A stretch of 64,000 bases of DNA from the NCBI GenBank assembly GCA_002707025.1, contig PALG01000023.1:115726-179725 (forward strand), written 5' to 3'. A program made the position numbers and the translations under genes. Numbering within the stretch: position 1 is the first letter of the stretch; every line of letters starts with the position of its first letter. Shown in pieces: positions 10,245 to 20,784 of the stretch. Under the pieces are notes generated by a model. That model did not search any database, had not been told where the DNA came from, and worked only from the letters and a program-made list of their open reading frames with translations. Origin of the DNA: Flavobacteriaceae bacterium. Lineage in GTDB: Bacteria; Bacteroidota; Bacteroidia; Flavobacteriales; Flavobacteriaceae.

Positions 10245-11237
10245 ATGGCAGTATTTACATTTCAAAAGCCTGATAAAGTTATCATGATTAATTCAACCGA
10301 TTTCGAGGGGAAATTCGAATTTCGTCCCTTGGAACCAGGCTATGGATTAACCGTAGGTAACGCCTTAAGACGTGTACTACTTTCCTCTTTGGAAGGTTTT
10401 GCAATCACTTCGGTACGTATCGAAGGGGTTGATCACGAGTTTTCAACGATTGCCGGAGTAGTGGAAGATGTAACTGAAATCGTTTTAAACCTAAAGCAAG
10501 TTCGTCTTAAAAGACAAATAGACGAGATCGATAACGAAACCGTGACTATTTCAGTTTCTGGAGCCGAGCAGTTAACTGCTGGGGATTTCCAGAAATTCAT
10601 TTCAGGTTTCCAAGTATTGAATCCAGAATTGGTGATCTGTAACATGGATCCCAAAGTAAACTTGAACTTCGAGATTACAATCGAGAAGGGAAGAGGGTAT
10701 GTGCCTGCTGAAGAGAATAAAAAAGCAAATGCACCCTTGGGAACCATTTTTACCGATTCTATCTATACGCCCATTAAGAATGTAAAGTATAGTATCGAGA
10801 ACTATCGTGTAGAGCAAAAAACCGATTATGAGAAATTGGTTTTCGAAATTATTACCGATGGTTCCATTCATCCAAAAGATGCTTTAACCGAAGCCGCCAA
10901 AACCTTAATCCATCACTTTATGTTATTCAGTGATGAGCGTATTACCTTGGAGGCCGATGAGATTGCACAAACAGAGACTTACGATGAAGAATCCCTTCAC
11001 ATGCGTCAGTTATTGAAGACGAAATTGATCGACTTAGATCTTTCCGTTCGTGCTTTAAACTGTTTGAAAGCAGCTGAAGTAGATACTTTGGGTGACTTGG
11101 TATCGTACAACAAAAATGATTTAATGAAATTCAGGAATTTTGGTAAAAAATCGCTCACTGAACTCGAAGAGTTGGTAAGCAACAAAGGCCTTAATTTCGG
11201 GATGGACCTTTCAAAATACAAACTAGATAAAGATTAA
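10245..11237 (+). CDS. rpoA: DNA-directed RNA polymerase subunit alpha
   Basis: A 330-residue protein with the alpha N-terminal dimerisation domain ([26 protein letters not shown]) and the C-terminal helix-hairpin-helix domain ([36 protein letters not shown]) that contacts UP elements and activators. Length and place between S4 and L17 are canonical. An in-frame ATG 27 bases downstream is less likely to be the start because [12 protein letters not shown] is the usual flavobacterial N-terminus. Confidence 0.98.
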   Translation: MAVFTFQKPDKVIMINSTDFEGKFEFRPLEPGYGLTVGNALRRVLLSSLEGFAITSVRIEGVDHEFSTIAGVVEDVTEIVLNLKQVRLKRQIDEIDNETVTISVSGAEQLTAGDFQKFISGFQVLNPELVICNMDPKVNLNFEITIEKGRGYVPAEENKKANAPLGTIFTDSIYTPIKNVKYSIENYRVEQKTDYEKLVFEIITDGSIHPKDALTEAAKTLIHHFMLFSDERITLEADEIAQTETYDEESLHMRQLLKTKLIDLDLSVRALNCLKAAEVDTLGDLVSYNKNDLMKFRNFGKKSLTELEELVSNKGLNFGMDLSKYKLDKD

Positions 11238-11297
11238 TGCCTCATAATTTTGCTCCCCAAAAGGGTTGTAGCAAGATGATGGTTAAAACAAAACGTC

Positions 11298-11771
11298 ATG
11301 AGACACGGAAAGAAATTCAATCACTTAGGTAGAAAAACAGCCCATAGAAAATCTATGTTGGCCAACATGGCTTGTTCCCTAATTGAACACAAAAGAATCA
11401 ATACGACCCTTGCTAAAGCAAAAGCTTTAAAGCAATTTGTAGAGCCTTTGGTAACAAAGTCTAAAGAAGACACTACGCACAATCGTCGTATCGTATTTAG
11501 TCGTCTTCGTCAAAAAGATGCGGTTACCGAATTGTTCCGGGAAGTTGCTGTAAAAGTAGGGGATCGTCCAGGAGGATATACCCGAATCATTAAATTAGGG
11601 AATCGTTTAGGGGATAATGCCGATATGGCAATGATCGAACTAGTCGATTACAATGAAGTCTACAACGCTGGGAAGTCTTCTAAGAAAAAGACTCGTAGAA
11701 GCCGTAGAGGTGGAGGAAGTAGTACCGCTGCTCCGGCTACCACTACCCAAGCAAACAAGGAAGAAGAATAA
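11298..11771 (+). CDS. rplQ: 50S ribosomal protein L17
   Basis: A 157-residue protein starting [21 protein letters not shown]. The core ends near residue 118 and is followed by a low-complexity Lys/Arg/Ser/Gly/Thr tail ending NKEEE, common in Bacteroidota L17. It is the last gene of the superoperon; an intrinsic terminator follows 23 bases after the stop. Confidence 0.97.
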   Translation: MRHGKKFNHLGRKTAHRKSMLANMACSLIEHKRINTTLAKAKALKQFVEPLVTKSKEDTTHNRRIVFSRLRQKDAVTELFREVAVKVGDRPGGYTRIIKLGNRLGDNADMAMIELVDYNEVYNAGKSSKKKTRRSRRGGGSSTAAPATTTQANKEEE

Positions 11772-11793
11772 TGAACAATTATTTGTAAATAAT

Positions 11794-11828
11794 AAAGGGA
11801 CTAACCATTTCAGTTAGTCCCTTTTTTT
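11794..11828 (+). terminator. Intrinsic terminator of the ribosomal superoperon
   Basis: Inverted repeat AAAGGGACTAAC (11794-11805) and GTTAGTCCCTTT (11813-11824) with a 7-base loop, followed by a T run. It lies just after rplQ and before the carA promoter. Confidence 0.9.
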
Positions 11829-11832
11829 ATGC

Positions 11833-11840
11833 TATTTTTG
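11833..11840 (+). promoter_or_regulatory. Candidate -7 promoter element of carA
   Basis: TATTTTTG matches the Bacteroidota -7 consensus TAnnTTTG. It lies 16 bases before the carA ATG, between the rplQ terminator and the gene, so the 5' leader would be about 10 bases. No clear -33 TTTG is present at the usual spacing. Confidence 0.5.
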
Positions 11841-11856
11841 TAAAACTTTTTTTAGT

Positions 11857-12984
11857 ATGAAATATCAAACCAGAAAGAAAGCACTTATTTTATTAGCCGA
11901 TGGCACCATTTTCTACGGAAAAGCGGTAGGAGGAAAAGAAGGCTCTGCCTTCGGGGAAGTTTGTTTTAACACAGGGATGACAGGGTATCAAGAAATTTTT
12001 ACCGATCCCTCCTATTATGGTCAACTCATGGTGACCACCAATGCCCATATTGGAAACTACGGAACCAACCGTGACGAAGTTGAATCGGAAGGGATTAAAA
12101 TTGCCGGATTGATTTGTAGAAACTTTAGTTACCAATACTCCAGACCTGCTGCCGACGATTCCTTGGAAGCTTTCCTCAACGAACATAATCTTTTGGCCAT
12201 CAGCGACGTGGATACGCGTGCCTTGGTCAGCTATATCCGTGACAATGGGGCTATGAATGCTGTTATTAGTACCGAAGTAGATAACATCGAAGGACTTAAA
12301 AAGCAATTGGCCGAAGTGCCCAACATGGATGGTTTAGAGTTAGCTTCAAAAGTATCTACCAAAGAACCCTATTTCTTCGGAAACGAAAATGCGAAATACA
12401 AAGTTTCTGCTTTGGATATTGGTATCAAGAAAAACATTCTGCGTAATCTTTCAGAAAGGGATTGTTACATTAAGGTATTCCCTTTTGATGCTTCTTTTGA
12501 AGACTTGCAGTCTTTTAATCCCGATGGCTATTTTATCAGTAACGGTCCTGGAGATCCAGCACCTTTAAAAAATGCCATAGCAGTTACCCAAAAAGTATTG
12601 GAACATAAAGCACCTCTTTTTGGAATTTGTCTAGGTCATCAAATCTTGGCACTTGCAAAAGGAATTTCAACCTATAAAATGCACCACGGGCACAGAGGGA
12701 TCAATCACCCTATTAAAAACCTAATAACAGGCAAAGGGGAGATTACCTCTCAAAACCATGGTTTTGCTATTAATAGAGAGGAAACGGAAGCGCATCCCGA
12801 TATCGAAATTACGCATGTTCACTTAAACGATCATACCGTTGCGGGTATCCGATTGAAAAACCAACCGGCATTCTCGGTACAATACCACCCAGAAGCCAGT
12901 CCGGGTCCGCACGATGCCTCGTATCTTTTTGATGAATTTATCGAAAACATAGAAAAATACAGTGTAAAAGAAGCCCTTTCATAG
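11857..12984 (+). CDS. carA: Carbamoyl-phosphate synthase small (glutaminase) subunit
   Basis: A 375-residue protein of arginine and pyrimidine biosynthesis that releases ammonia from glutamine for the CarB large subunit. The N-terminal CPSase domain (ALILLADGTIFYGKAVG, FNTGMTGYQEIFTDPSYYGQ) is followed by a class I glutamine amidotransferase domain from about residue 180. The nucleophile cysteine is in GICLGHQILALA, and the His-x-Glu pair is in QYHPEASPGPHD. carB is not nearby. A terminator hairpin overlaps the stop codon. Confidence 0.97.
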   Translation: MKYQTRKKALILLADGTIFYGKAVGGKEGSAFGEVCFNTGMTGYQEIFTDPSYYGQLMVTTNAHIGNYGTNRDEVESEGIKIAGLICRNFSYQYSRPAADDSLEAFLNEHNLLAISDVDTRALVSYIRDNGAMNAVISTEVDNIEGLKKQLAEVPNMDGLELASKVSTKEPYFFGNENAKYKVSALDIGIKKNILRNLSERDCYIKVFPFDASFEDLQSFNPDGYFISNGPGDPAPLKNAIAVTQKVLEHKAPLFGICLGHQILALAKGISTYKMHHGHRGINHPIKNLITGKGEITSQNHGFAINREETEAHPDIEITHVHLNDHTVAGIRLKNQPAFSVQYHPEASPGPHDASYLFDEFIENIEKYSVKEALS

Positions 12985-12993
12985 GGCTTTTTT
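12971..12993 (+). terminator. Intrinsic terminator overlapping the carA stop
   Basis: AAGCCCT (12971-12977) pairs with AGGGCTT (12983-12989) around a 5-base loop, followed by T's. The carA TAG (12982-12984) lies inside the hairpin. Confidence 0.75.
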
Positions 12994-13099
12994 AATGGAA
13001 GGTTTCGAAAACGTTATAGTTGGTAAAACCGCAATTTAGTTGGGGTTTTCAGCAATATATATTAGACTTCTTTTGTATCTTCACAATTGTATTAACTAA

Positions 13100-14398
<1,299 letters not shown>

Positions 14399-14836
14399 TC
14401 ACCCCTTTAAAATTTGGATTTCCTTTTCAAGTGCTTGAATTTTTTCAATGTGATCTTGAATGAGGAAATCCATTTTTTTATGTCTTATTTCTAAATTTTC
14501 ATAAGGCTGTTTAATTTCTTCGTAACTATCTTCAATGGCGCTTAATAAGACTTCATCGTTGATCATCTGCAAGGAAGCCTTGATGTCTAACCAAGCCCTT
14601 CCTAAAGCTGAAGAAAAACTGCCCTCTACATCAAAAGAAGCATCGGCATTAATTTCTTTTAAAACGCCTACCCATTGCAATGAAAAAATCCGATGCCTAT
14701 CTGCCGCTTTCAGAAAAAATGATCTTGTAGCATCATTTTCAGCTAAAGCAAAGACTTCTATAAGCTGTTTGTGCATGTCATTGTTTTTCTCGATGAGGAG
14801 TTGTAAGTGGGAAGTTATTTCTTCTGAAGTTTTCAT
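14399..14836 (-). CDS. Small helical protein of the DUF2383/PA2169 type (ferritin-like bundle)
   Basis: A 145-residue, strongly helical, soluble protein (MKTSEEITSHLQLLIEKNN...). The spacing of hydrophobic residues and the segment ENDATRSFFLKAADRHRIF followed by a W-containing helix resemble the DUF2383 four-helix bundle, sometimes linked to stress or sporulation roles; the assignment is by pattern only. I chose the ATG at 14836 because a longer frame to 14884 would run into the upstream permease gene. Only 2 bases separate it from the permease stop, so the two are co-transcribed. It converges with eno. Confidence 0.75.
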   Translation of the reverse strand: MKTSEEITSHLQLLIEKNNDMHKQLIEVFALAENDATRSFFLKAADRHRIFSLQWVGVLKEINADASFDVEGSFSSALGRAWLDIKASLQMINDEVLLSAIEDSYEEIKQPYENLEIRHKKMDFLIQDHIEKIQALEKEIQILKG

Positions 14837-14838
14837 AA

Positions 14839-16656
14839 TTAGTGTACTAATAAAGTTGAAAGTAATAAGGTTGCTACTATCCATAAAATAATTGAAAGTA
14901 GGCCGCCAATAAGTAAAAAATGTTTGAATTTATAAACCCCTGTGCCATAAATTAAAGCGTTGGTTTGGTAACCTACCGGAGTAAAAAAACTAAAATTTGC
15001 TGCAAACATCACAGCCAAGATAAAGGGCTTTAAAGGTAAATTTAGTCCAGAGGCAATAGAGATGGCGATTGGTGTCATAATAATAGCCGTAGCATTATTG
15101 GAGATGGTGCCGCTTAAAAGCATGGTAAAACCAAACAACAACCCCAGTATGATTATAGGCTTTTGATTGGAAAAAAGCGCTAATAGTTGTTCCGAAATCC
15201 AGACATCGGTACCCGTATTGTTCATGGCAATTCCCAGGGGAATCATTCCCGCCAATAAAAATATGATTTGCCAGTTTATCTTGGTGTATATTTCTTCTAA
15301 GGAGATAGATTTTGTGAGTAGCATTGCTGTTACCCCAGCAATGGAAGCCAGTAAAATACTGGTAAGACCCGTAGATGCTAGAGCGATAACCCCTAATAAA
15401 ATGGAAAAGGAAATCGTTTTTTTTACAGTGGATTTCTCCTCTTTATATTCATGCTGATTTAATATGGCGATGTTTTCCAAATTATGAAGCTTGGCAATAT
15501 CGTTTTCCTGCATTTCCAATAAAATTCGATCCCCTGGCTTGGTTCTAATTTTATCCATGCTTTTTCGAAGCAACCGTTCCTTTGTGTTTCGGATATTTCT
15601 TCTTTTCTGAATGGCAATTGGATATGCTCCTTCCAATGAGATATTTCTAAGGGTGCCCAGGGTTTTTCCTATTAAGTTGGATCCGGGCAGAATGAGTACT
15701 TCTACATACTGCAATTTATTTAGGTCGGAGACTTCAGCTTCTTTATTTGAATCTATTTCTTCTGAAACATCCTTTTTATTGGGAATACTGAATTTTTTAT
15801 CATGGGTAGCCGCGTTAATGTGTTCCAGATCACTCATTACGATAATGTAATCCCCTTCTTTTAAGTTGATATATTTTCCAGGAGCGTGGATAACTTTCCC
15901 ATCCCTTATAAGCTTTAAAGGTTTAATGCTATTTTCATCAAAATCTTCAATTTCGCCAATGCTTTTTCCAATAATTTCAGAGTTTTCTGCAATCGAGAGC
16001 GTGTAGATGTATTTATTTAATTCGTATTCGGTATCGATTTCATGTTTTTCTTTGGGGAGCCACTTAGAGGCAATCGATATAAAAACAATCCCAATAGCAA
16101 GAAATACGAGCCCATATAAGCTAAATTCAAAAAAGCTAAATCGCTCTGCTCCGAGCTTTTCAGAAATTGAATTCACCAAAAGATTCGTAGACGTCCCCAT
16201 AAGCGTGCAGCTTCCACCAAGAATCCCGGCAAAAGAGATAGGCATTAACAATCGGGATAAAGAAAAGTTGAATCTTTCCGATAGTTGCGAAACTATTTTA
16301 ATGAAAATAATTACTACGGCGGTTGTACTTATAAAAGAAGAAATTGTAGCAGATATAATCATAAAAAGGGGGGTAACTAAAATAAGGGGTAAAATTTTTA
16401 ATCTTTTAATAGCATGCGTAAGCATTTCAATCACTCCATTTTCTTCAAGACCAATTGCGATAATCATCAAACACAGGACTGTTATGGTGGCAGGGTTTGA
16501 AAAGCCGCTTATGGCTTCTTCAGGAGAGGTAAGCCCTAATAAGGCGAGCGCACCAATGAGAGCAAACGCAATTTTATCGATAGGGAAAAATTCTGTGATA
16601 AAAAGAATAATGGTCGCCCCCAAAATCACAAAAACTAAAATTACTTCAAGACTCAT
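14839..16656 (-). CDS. SLC13/DASS-family permease with two RCK_C (TrkA-C) domains
   Basis: About 605 residues. Two hydrophobic halves, each with several transmembrane helices, flank a soluble central region (roughly residues 205-400) that holds two RCK_C-like domains (e.g. LKLIRDGKVIHAPGKYINLKEGD and a following GDRILLEMQENDI block). The membrane parts carry the DASS-type loops SCTLMGTSTNLLVN and TISNNATAIIMTPIAIS, related to CitT/SLC13 sodium-coupled anion carriers. The substrate (dicarboxylate, sulfate or other) cannot be told from sequence. An 11-residue longer form from a GTG at 16689 is possible; the ATG at 16656 (MSLEVILVFVILG) is a more typical start. It is followed directly by the small helical gene. 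Confidence 0.88.
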   Translation of the reverse strand: MSLEVILVFVILGATIILFITEFFPIDKIAFALIGALALLGLTSPEEAISGFSNPATITVLCLMIIAIGLEENGVIEMLTHAIKRLKILPLILVTPLFMIISATISSFISTTAVVIIFIKIVSQLSERFNFSLSRLLMPISFAGILGGSCTLMGTSTNLLVNSISEKLGAERFSFFEFSLYGLVFLAIGIVFISIASKWLPKEKHEIDTEYELNKYIYTLSIAENSEIIGKSIGEIEDFDENSIKPLKLIRDGKVIHAPGKYINLKEGDYIIVMSDLEHINAATHDKKFSIPNKKDVSEEIDSNKEAEVSDLNKLQYVEVLILPGSNLIGKTLGTLRNISLEGAYPIAIQKRRNIRNTKERLLRKSMDKIRTKPGDRILLEMQENDIAKLHNLENIAILNQHEYKEEKSTVKKTISFSILLGVIALASTGLTSILLASIAGVTAMLLTKSISLEEIYTKINWQIIFLLAGMIPLGIAMNNTGTDVWISEQLLALFSNQKPIIILGLLFGFTMLLSGTISNNATAIIMTPIAISIASGLNLPLKPFILAVMFAANFSFFTPVGYQTNALIYGTGVYKFKHFLLIGGLLSIILWIVATLLLSTLLVH

Positions 16657-16925
16657 CCCATAGGTTTTACTTAAAATTAGTTTTTTCACGGAGATGATTT
16701 TGCCAAGGAAATCATAATCTTAATGCTTTATAAGCAATCTTTCCTTTGTTTTTGAAGTTGCAGATGGAACTTTTTTAAAAAGTAGTATTTCAAAATCCTC
16801 AACTTTTGAAGGAAATATTTTATTAAGGATATTTTAACCCTTTTTGATTCTCGAAATGTTAAAAAAATAGCGTAATATTTTGTAAATTAGCTGTCCTTTT
16901 ATAACCCAAAAACCTTAATTAGAAT

Positions 16926-18212
16926 ATGTCCAAAAATGCGACCCTTGAAATCGACGGAAATAAATATGAGTTTCCAGTAATAGTTGGTTCAGAAAATGAA
17001 GTAGCCATCGATATAAAAACACTAAGAGGTGCTACCAATGGTGTTATTACCATTGATCCAGGCTATAAAAACACGGGCTCTTGCGAAAGTGCTATTACAT
17101 TTCTGGATGGTGAGAAAGGGATTTTAAGATATCGAGGATATTCCATAGAAGAATTGGCCGAAAAAGCCGACTTTTTGGAAGTAGCCTACTTACTTATTTT
17201 TGGCGAATTGCCCACTACCGAACAGTTAGCAAAATTCCATGCAGATATTAAAGCCCAATCTCATGTAGATGAAGATGTAAAGAAAATTATCGATGGTTTT
17301 CCAAAATCTGCCCATCCTATGGGGGTGTTATCTTCCCTAACATCTGCTTTGGTGGCATTTAACCCCTCTTCCGTAAATGTGGACAGCGAGGAAGAAATGT
17401 ATAATGCTATCGTTCGAATTCTTGGAAAATTCCCAGTACTTACGGCATGGGCTTACAGAAAGCGTGTCGGTCTTCCTTTGGATTATGGAGATGATAATCT
17501 GGGTTATGTAGAGAATTTCCTAAAAATGATGTTCAAAAAGCCAAGTGGGGAGTACAAGACCAATAAAGTTGTGGTAGATGCTTTGGACAAATTATTAATT
17601 CTTCACGCAGATCATGAACAAAATTGCTCTACATCTACGGTAAGGATTGTAGGTTCTTCCCATGCTGGGTTGTTTGTTTCTATTTCTGCAGGAATTGCCG
17701 CACTTTGGGGCCCCCTCCACGGAGGAGCGAACCAAGCAGTGATAGAAATGCTGGAAGGAATTAAAGAAGATGGTGGAGACACCAAAAAATATATGGCAAA
17801 AGCCAAAGATAAAGAGGATCCATTCCGTTTAATGGGCTTTGGGCATAGAGTATATAAAAACTTCGATCCACGAGCCAAGATTATCAAGAAATCGGCCGAT
17901 GAAGTGTTAGGAGACCTAGGGGTAGATGATCCCGTATTGGATATCGCCAAAGGTCTTGAAAAGGAAGCGTTGGAAGACAGCTACTTTGTAGATAGAAAGC
18001 TTTATCCCAATGTTGACTTCTATTCCGGAATTATTTACAGAGCAATGGGAATCCCAGTTGAGATGTTTACGCCTATGTTTGCCTTAGGAAGACTCCCAGG
18101 TTGGATTGCACAATGGCGTGAAATGCGACTTCGCAAAGAACCTATAGGACGCCCTCGCCAAGTATATGTTGGTGAAAACCTAAGATCTTTTAAAGATATT
18201 AGCAATCGCTAA
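16926..18212 (+). CDS. gltA: Citrate synthase (type II, TCA cycle)
   Basis: A 428-residue enzyme that condenses oxaloacetate and acetyl-CoA. Catalytic segments are LHADHEQNCSTSTVR (first His), GPLHGGANQAV (second His) and the Asp in NVDFYSGIIYRAMGIP. The C-terminal RPRQVYVGE is typical of the hexameric bacterial form. The 5' 269 bases upstream hold only A+T-rich sequence with weak -7-like boxes near 16872-16880. A strong terminator follows. Confidence 0.97.
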   Translation: MSKNATLEIDGNKYEFPVIVGSENEVAIDIKTLRGATNGVITIDPGYKNTGSCESAITFLDGEKGILRYRGYSIEELAEKADFLEVAYLLIFGELPTTEQLAKFHADIKAQSHVDEDVKKIIDGFPKSAHPMGVLSSLTSALVAFNPSSVNVDSEEEMYNAIVRILGKFPVLTAWAYRKRVGLPLDYGDDNLGYVENFLKMMFKKPSGEYKTNKVVVDALDKLLILHADHEQNCSTSTVRIVGSSHAGLFVSISAGIAALWGPLHGGANQAVIEMLEGIKEDGGDTKKYMAKAKDKEDPFRLMGFGHRVYKNFDPRAKIIKKSADEVLGDLGVDDPVLDIAKGLEKEALEDSYFVDRKLYPNVDFYSGIIYRAMGIPVEMFTPMFALGRLPGWIAQWREMRLRKEPIGRPRQVYVGENLRSFKDISNR

Positions 18213-18230
18213 AACAACATAAATCAATTG

Positions 18231-18263
18231 AAAAGCATCCGCAATTTGTGGATGCTTTTTTTA
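18231..18263 (+). terminator. Intrinsic terminator of gltA
   Basis: AAAAGCATCC (18231-18240) pairs with GGATGCTTTT (18250-18259) around a 9-base loop, followed by T's. Confidence 0.85.
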
Positions 18264-18273
18264 TATTTACAAT

Positions 18274-19188
18274 ATGATTTCCTTACATGTTACCGATGAA
18301 ATTTCACGTCTTAGGGCAGTAGTGCTTGGAACTGCGAAAAGCAATGGACCTACCCCAAAACTTCAGGATGCCTACGACCCTAAATCGGCAGAGCATATCA
18401 AAGCGGGTACCTATCCTATAGAAGCGGATATGGTTGCCGAAATGGAAGCGGTTGCAGCCATTTTTGAAAAATACGGGGTCAAGGTATATCGACCCGAAGT
18501 TATCGAAGATTACAATCAGATTTTTGCAAGGGATATTGCCTTTGTCATTGAAGACAAGTTAATTATTGCCAATATTTTAGAAGATCGCTCCCAAGAAATA
18601 GAAGCATTGGAATACATGCTTAAAGAAATAGATCCTTCAAAAATTATTGAATTTCCAGAGCATGCCCATATTGAAGGAGGCGACGTAATGCCTTGGGGAG
18701 ACTATATTTTTGTAGGAACTTTTAAGGATAAAGATTACCGAAAATACATCACAGCCCGAACCAATATGGAAGCGGTACACCATCTTCAGGAACTTTTTCC
18801 TAATAAAAAAGTGGTTTCTTTCTCTTTAAAGAAATCCAACTTTGACCCTAGGGAGAATGCCTTGCATTTGGATTGTTGCTTTCAGCCTTTAGGAAAAGGA
18901 AAAGCAATTCTTCACAAAGAAGGTTTTTTAATTGAAGAGGAATATGAATGGTTGCTGAATTTCTTCGGAAAAGAAAACTGCTTTCACATCACAAAAGATG
19001 AAATGTACCACATGAATAGTAATATCTTTTCCATTTCCCCTGAAGTGGTCATTTCAGAAAAAAACTTTACCCGATTAAATACTTGGCTTCGAAAAGAAGG
19101 TTTCACGGTTGAAGAAGTCCCTTATGCTGAAATTGCGAAACAGGAAGGCCTGCTACGTTGCAGCACCATGCCATTAATTAGGGATTAG
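18274..19188 (+). CDS. DDAH/arginine deiminase-like guanidino-group hydrolase or amidinotransferase
   Basis: A 304-residue member of the pentein (guanidino-group-modifying) superfamily. Key parts are FARD (84-87), EGGDV (134-138, the conserved Glu/Asp of the fold), the catalytic-type histidine in NALHLDCCF (His198), and a nucleophile-position cysteine near the C-terminus (Cys296 in LLRCSTMP). These fit hydrolysis of arginine or methylarginines or amidino transfer; the exact substrate is not readable. It starts only 11 bases after the gltA terminator. Its stop overlaps the 3' end of the convergent acetyltransferase by 11 bases. A second pentein-fold enzyme (CtlX) lies 660 bases on. Confidence 0.85.
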   Translation: MISLHVTDEISRLRAVVLGTAKSNGPTPKLQDAYDPKSAEHIKAGTYPIEADMVAEMEAVAAIFEKYGVKVYRPEVIEDYNQIFARDIAFVIEDKLIIANILEDRSQEIEALEYMLKEIDPSKIIEFPEHAHIEGGDVMPWGDYIFVGTFKDKDYRKYITARTNMEAVHHLQELFPNKKVVSFSLKKSNFDPRENALHLDCCFQPLGKGKAILHKEGFLIEEEYEWLLNFFGKENCFHITKDEMYHMNSNIFSISPEVVISEKNFTRLNTWLRKEGFTVEEVPYAEIAKQEGLLRCSTMPLIRD

Positions 19189-19747
19189 AATGGTTGTCAA
19201 TTTCCTTAATAACCCTAGCAGGATTTCCTCCCACTAAAACATCTTCAGGGACATCTTTTACAACCACTGCGCCGGCAGCTATTACCGCGCGATGACCAAT
19301 CGTGACTCCTGGACAGATAATGGCTCCGCCGCCAATCCAAACATCATCCCCTATGGTAATAGGTTTGGCAAATTCCTTTCCAGAATTACGTTCCTTCGCA
19401 TTTAAAGGGTGGGTCGCCGTGTAAATTTGAACATTGGGAGCTAACATGACGCGGTCGCCAATGGTTACAGGCATAACATCCAAAATACAGCAGTTGTAAT
19501 TCATAAACACATTATAGCCCACCGAAATATTATACCCATAGTCGCAATAAAAAGGAGGTTCCACCCAAAGGTTCTTGCCCGCTTTTCCAAAGAGTTGGTA
19601 TAACAATTCTTTCCGTTTTGTTTTTTGGGTTTCATCTAGATGGTTAATTTGCTGAAATAGTAGTTTGGCTGCCTCCCGTTCCTGCATTAACTCACGATCT
19701 AAGGGCTGGTACATTTCTCCTGCCAACATTTTTTGTTTTTCGGTCAT
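19178..19747 (-). CDS. Sugar O-acetyltransferase (maltose/galactoside acetyltransferase family)
   Basis: A 189-residue protein with the N-terminal Mac domain (MLAGEMYQPLDRELMQER) and a C-terminal left-handed beta-helix of hexapeptide repeats (ITIGDDVWIGGGAIICPGVT, IGHRAVIAAGAVVVKD). The catalytic histidine is in TATHPL. It probably moves acetyl groups from acetyl-CoA onto sugars such as maltose or glucose; the true substrate is unknown. The ATG at 19747 is preferred over one 11 residues upstream because the Mac domain begins there (MTEKQKMLAGE). It overlaps the preceding gene tail-to-tail and diverges from ctlX. Confidence 0.93.
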   Translation of the reverse strand: MTEKQKMLAGEMYQPLDRELMQEREAAKLLFQQINHLDETQKTKRKELLYQLFGKAGKNLWVEPPFYCDYGYNISVGYNVFMNYNCCILDVMPVTIGDRVMLAPNVQIYTATHPLNAKERNSGKEFAKPITIGDDVWIGGGAIICPGVTIGHRAVIAAGAVVVKDVPEDVLVGGNPARVIKEIDNHSNP

Positions 19748-19811
19748 AATTATTTTTATTGTACGTACTAAGATACCCATAAGTTTTGATGGAATCCATC
19801 ACAAAAAAATC

Positions 19812-19819
19812 TATTTTTG
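19812..19819 (+). promoter_or_regulatory. Candidate -7 promoter element of ctlX
   Basis: TATTTTTG matches TAnnTTTG. A TTTG at 19785-19788 lies 23 bases upstream, a little longer than the usual 19-21 spacing. The ctlX ATG at 19852 is 32 bases downstream. Confidence 0.5.
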
Positions 19820-19851
19820 CGACAAGTATAATCACCCTAAATGCTAAGTGT

Positions 19852-20784
19852 ATGAAGCAAATCACGAATACCCTTTTAATGATTCGGCCCGTGGCTTTCC
19901 GTATGAACGAACAAACCGCGGTAAATAATTATTTTCAAGAAGACCTGGATATTAAAAATGCCGAAATTAATGCCAAGGCGCAGAAGGAATTCGATGCCTT
20001 TGTAGAAAAGTTGGCGGCCGTTGGGGTACATGTGATTGTAGAAAACGATGATTTGTTGATGGATACGCCCGATTCCATTTTTCCTAATAACTGGGTAAGT
20101 TTTCATGAAAATGGAGTAGTGGCACTGTACCCAATGTTTGCTGAAAATAGAAGAAGGGAGCGAAGGGAAGAGATTATGGATCGACTGGAAGCAGAAGGTT
20201 TTTATATTGAAGGTTATATGGACTACTCTTCTGCGGAAGAGGAAAATGTATTTTTGGAAGGAACGGGTAGTGTATTGATGGACCGTGTAAACCGTAAGGC
20301 CTACTGTGCCCTTTCTCCAAGGGCCGATGAAGATTTGTTCATTGAATTTTGTGAAGATTTTGAATACGATCCTGTGGTTTTTAATGCCTATCAAACCGTA
20401 GACGGAAAGCGTTTGCCCATTTATCATACCAATGTGATGATGTGCTTGGCCGAAGAGTTTTGTGTGATCTGTTTGGATACGATTGATGATGCTTCTGAAA
20501 GGAAAAATGTGATTCGTCAACTAAAGGAAACGAAAAAGGAAATTATTTCCATCACGGAAAAGCAGATGTATCACTTTGCAGGAAACATGCTTCAAGTACA
20601 GGGTAAGGAAAACAAATATTTGGTCATGAGCAAGGCTGCTCATGATTCCCTTAGTCCAGAACAAATTTCCAAAATAGAGCAATATTGTCCCATTTTAAGT
20701 AGTGATTTGGAGACTATTGAAACCTGTGGGGGCGGCAGTGCTCGTTGCATGATGGCAGAGGTATTTCTTCCGAAAGCCGACTAA
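19852..20784 (+). CDS. ctlX: Citrulline utilization hydrolase CtlX (pentein superfamily)
   Basis: A 310-residue protein beginning MKQITNTLLMIRPVAFRMNEQT. It has NWVSFHENG, the acidic LEGTGS (135-140), His192 in YHTNVMM and the C-terminal nucleophile Cys299 in GGGSARCMMAEVF, the arrangement of CtlX, which hydrolyses citrulline to ornithine and carbon dioxide plus ammonia. The ATG at 19852 is chosen because the family N-terminus starts there, and an earlier in-frame ATG would begin before the promoter box. Its stop overlaps the stop of the convergent SDR gene by 4 bases. Confidence 0.9.
   Translation: MKQITNTLLMIRPVAFRMNEQTAVNNYFQEDLDIKNAEINAKAQKEFDAFVEKLAAVGVHVIVENDDLLMDTPDSIFPNNWVSFHENGVVALYPMFAENRRRERREEIMDRLEAEGFYIEGYMDYSSAEEENVFLEGTGSVLMDRVNRKAYCALSPRADEDLFIEFCEDFEYDPVVFNAYQTVDGKRLPIYHTNVMMCLAEEFCVICLDTIDDASERKNVIRQLKETKKEIISITEKQMYHFAGNMLQVQGKENKYLVMSKAAHDSLSPEQISKIEQYCPILSSDLETIETCGGGSARCMMAEVFLPKAD

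Noticed and set aside
16007..16663. Long antisense open frame (218 codons) opposite the SLC13-type permease
   Set aside because: The permease frame has clear membrane and RCK_C features; the antisense frame is a shadow of it.
19876..20520. Long antisense open frame (214 codons) opposite ctlX
   Set aside because: It lies entirely within a well-supported gene on the other strand and its product lacks any recognisable domain or start context.
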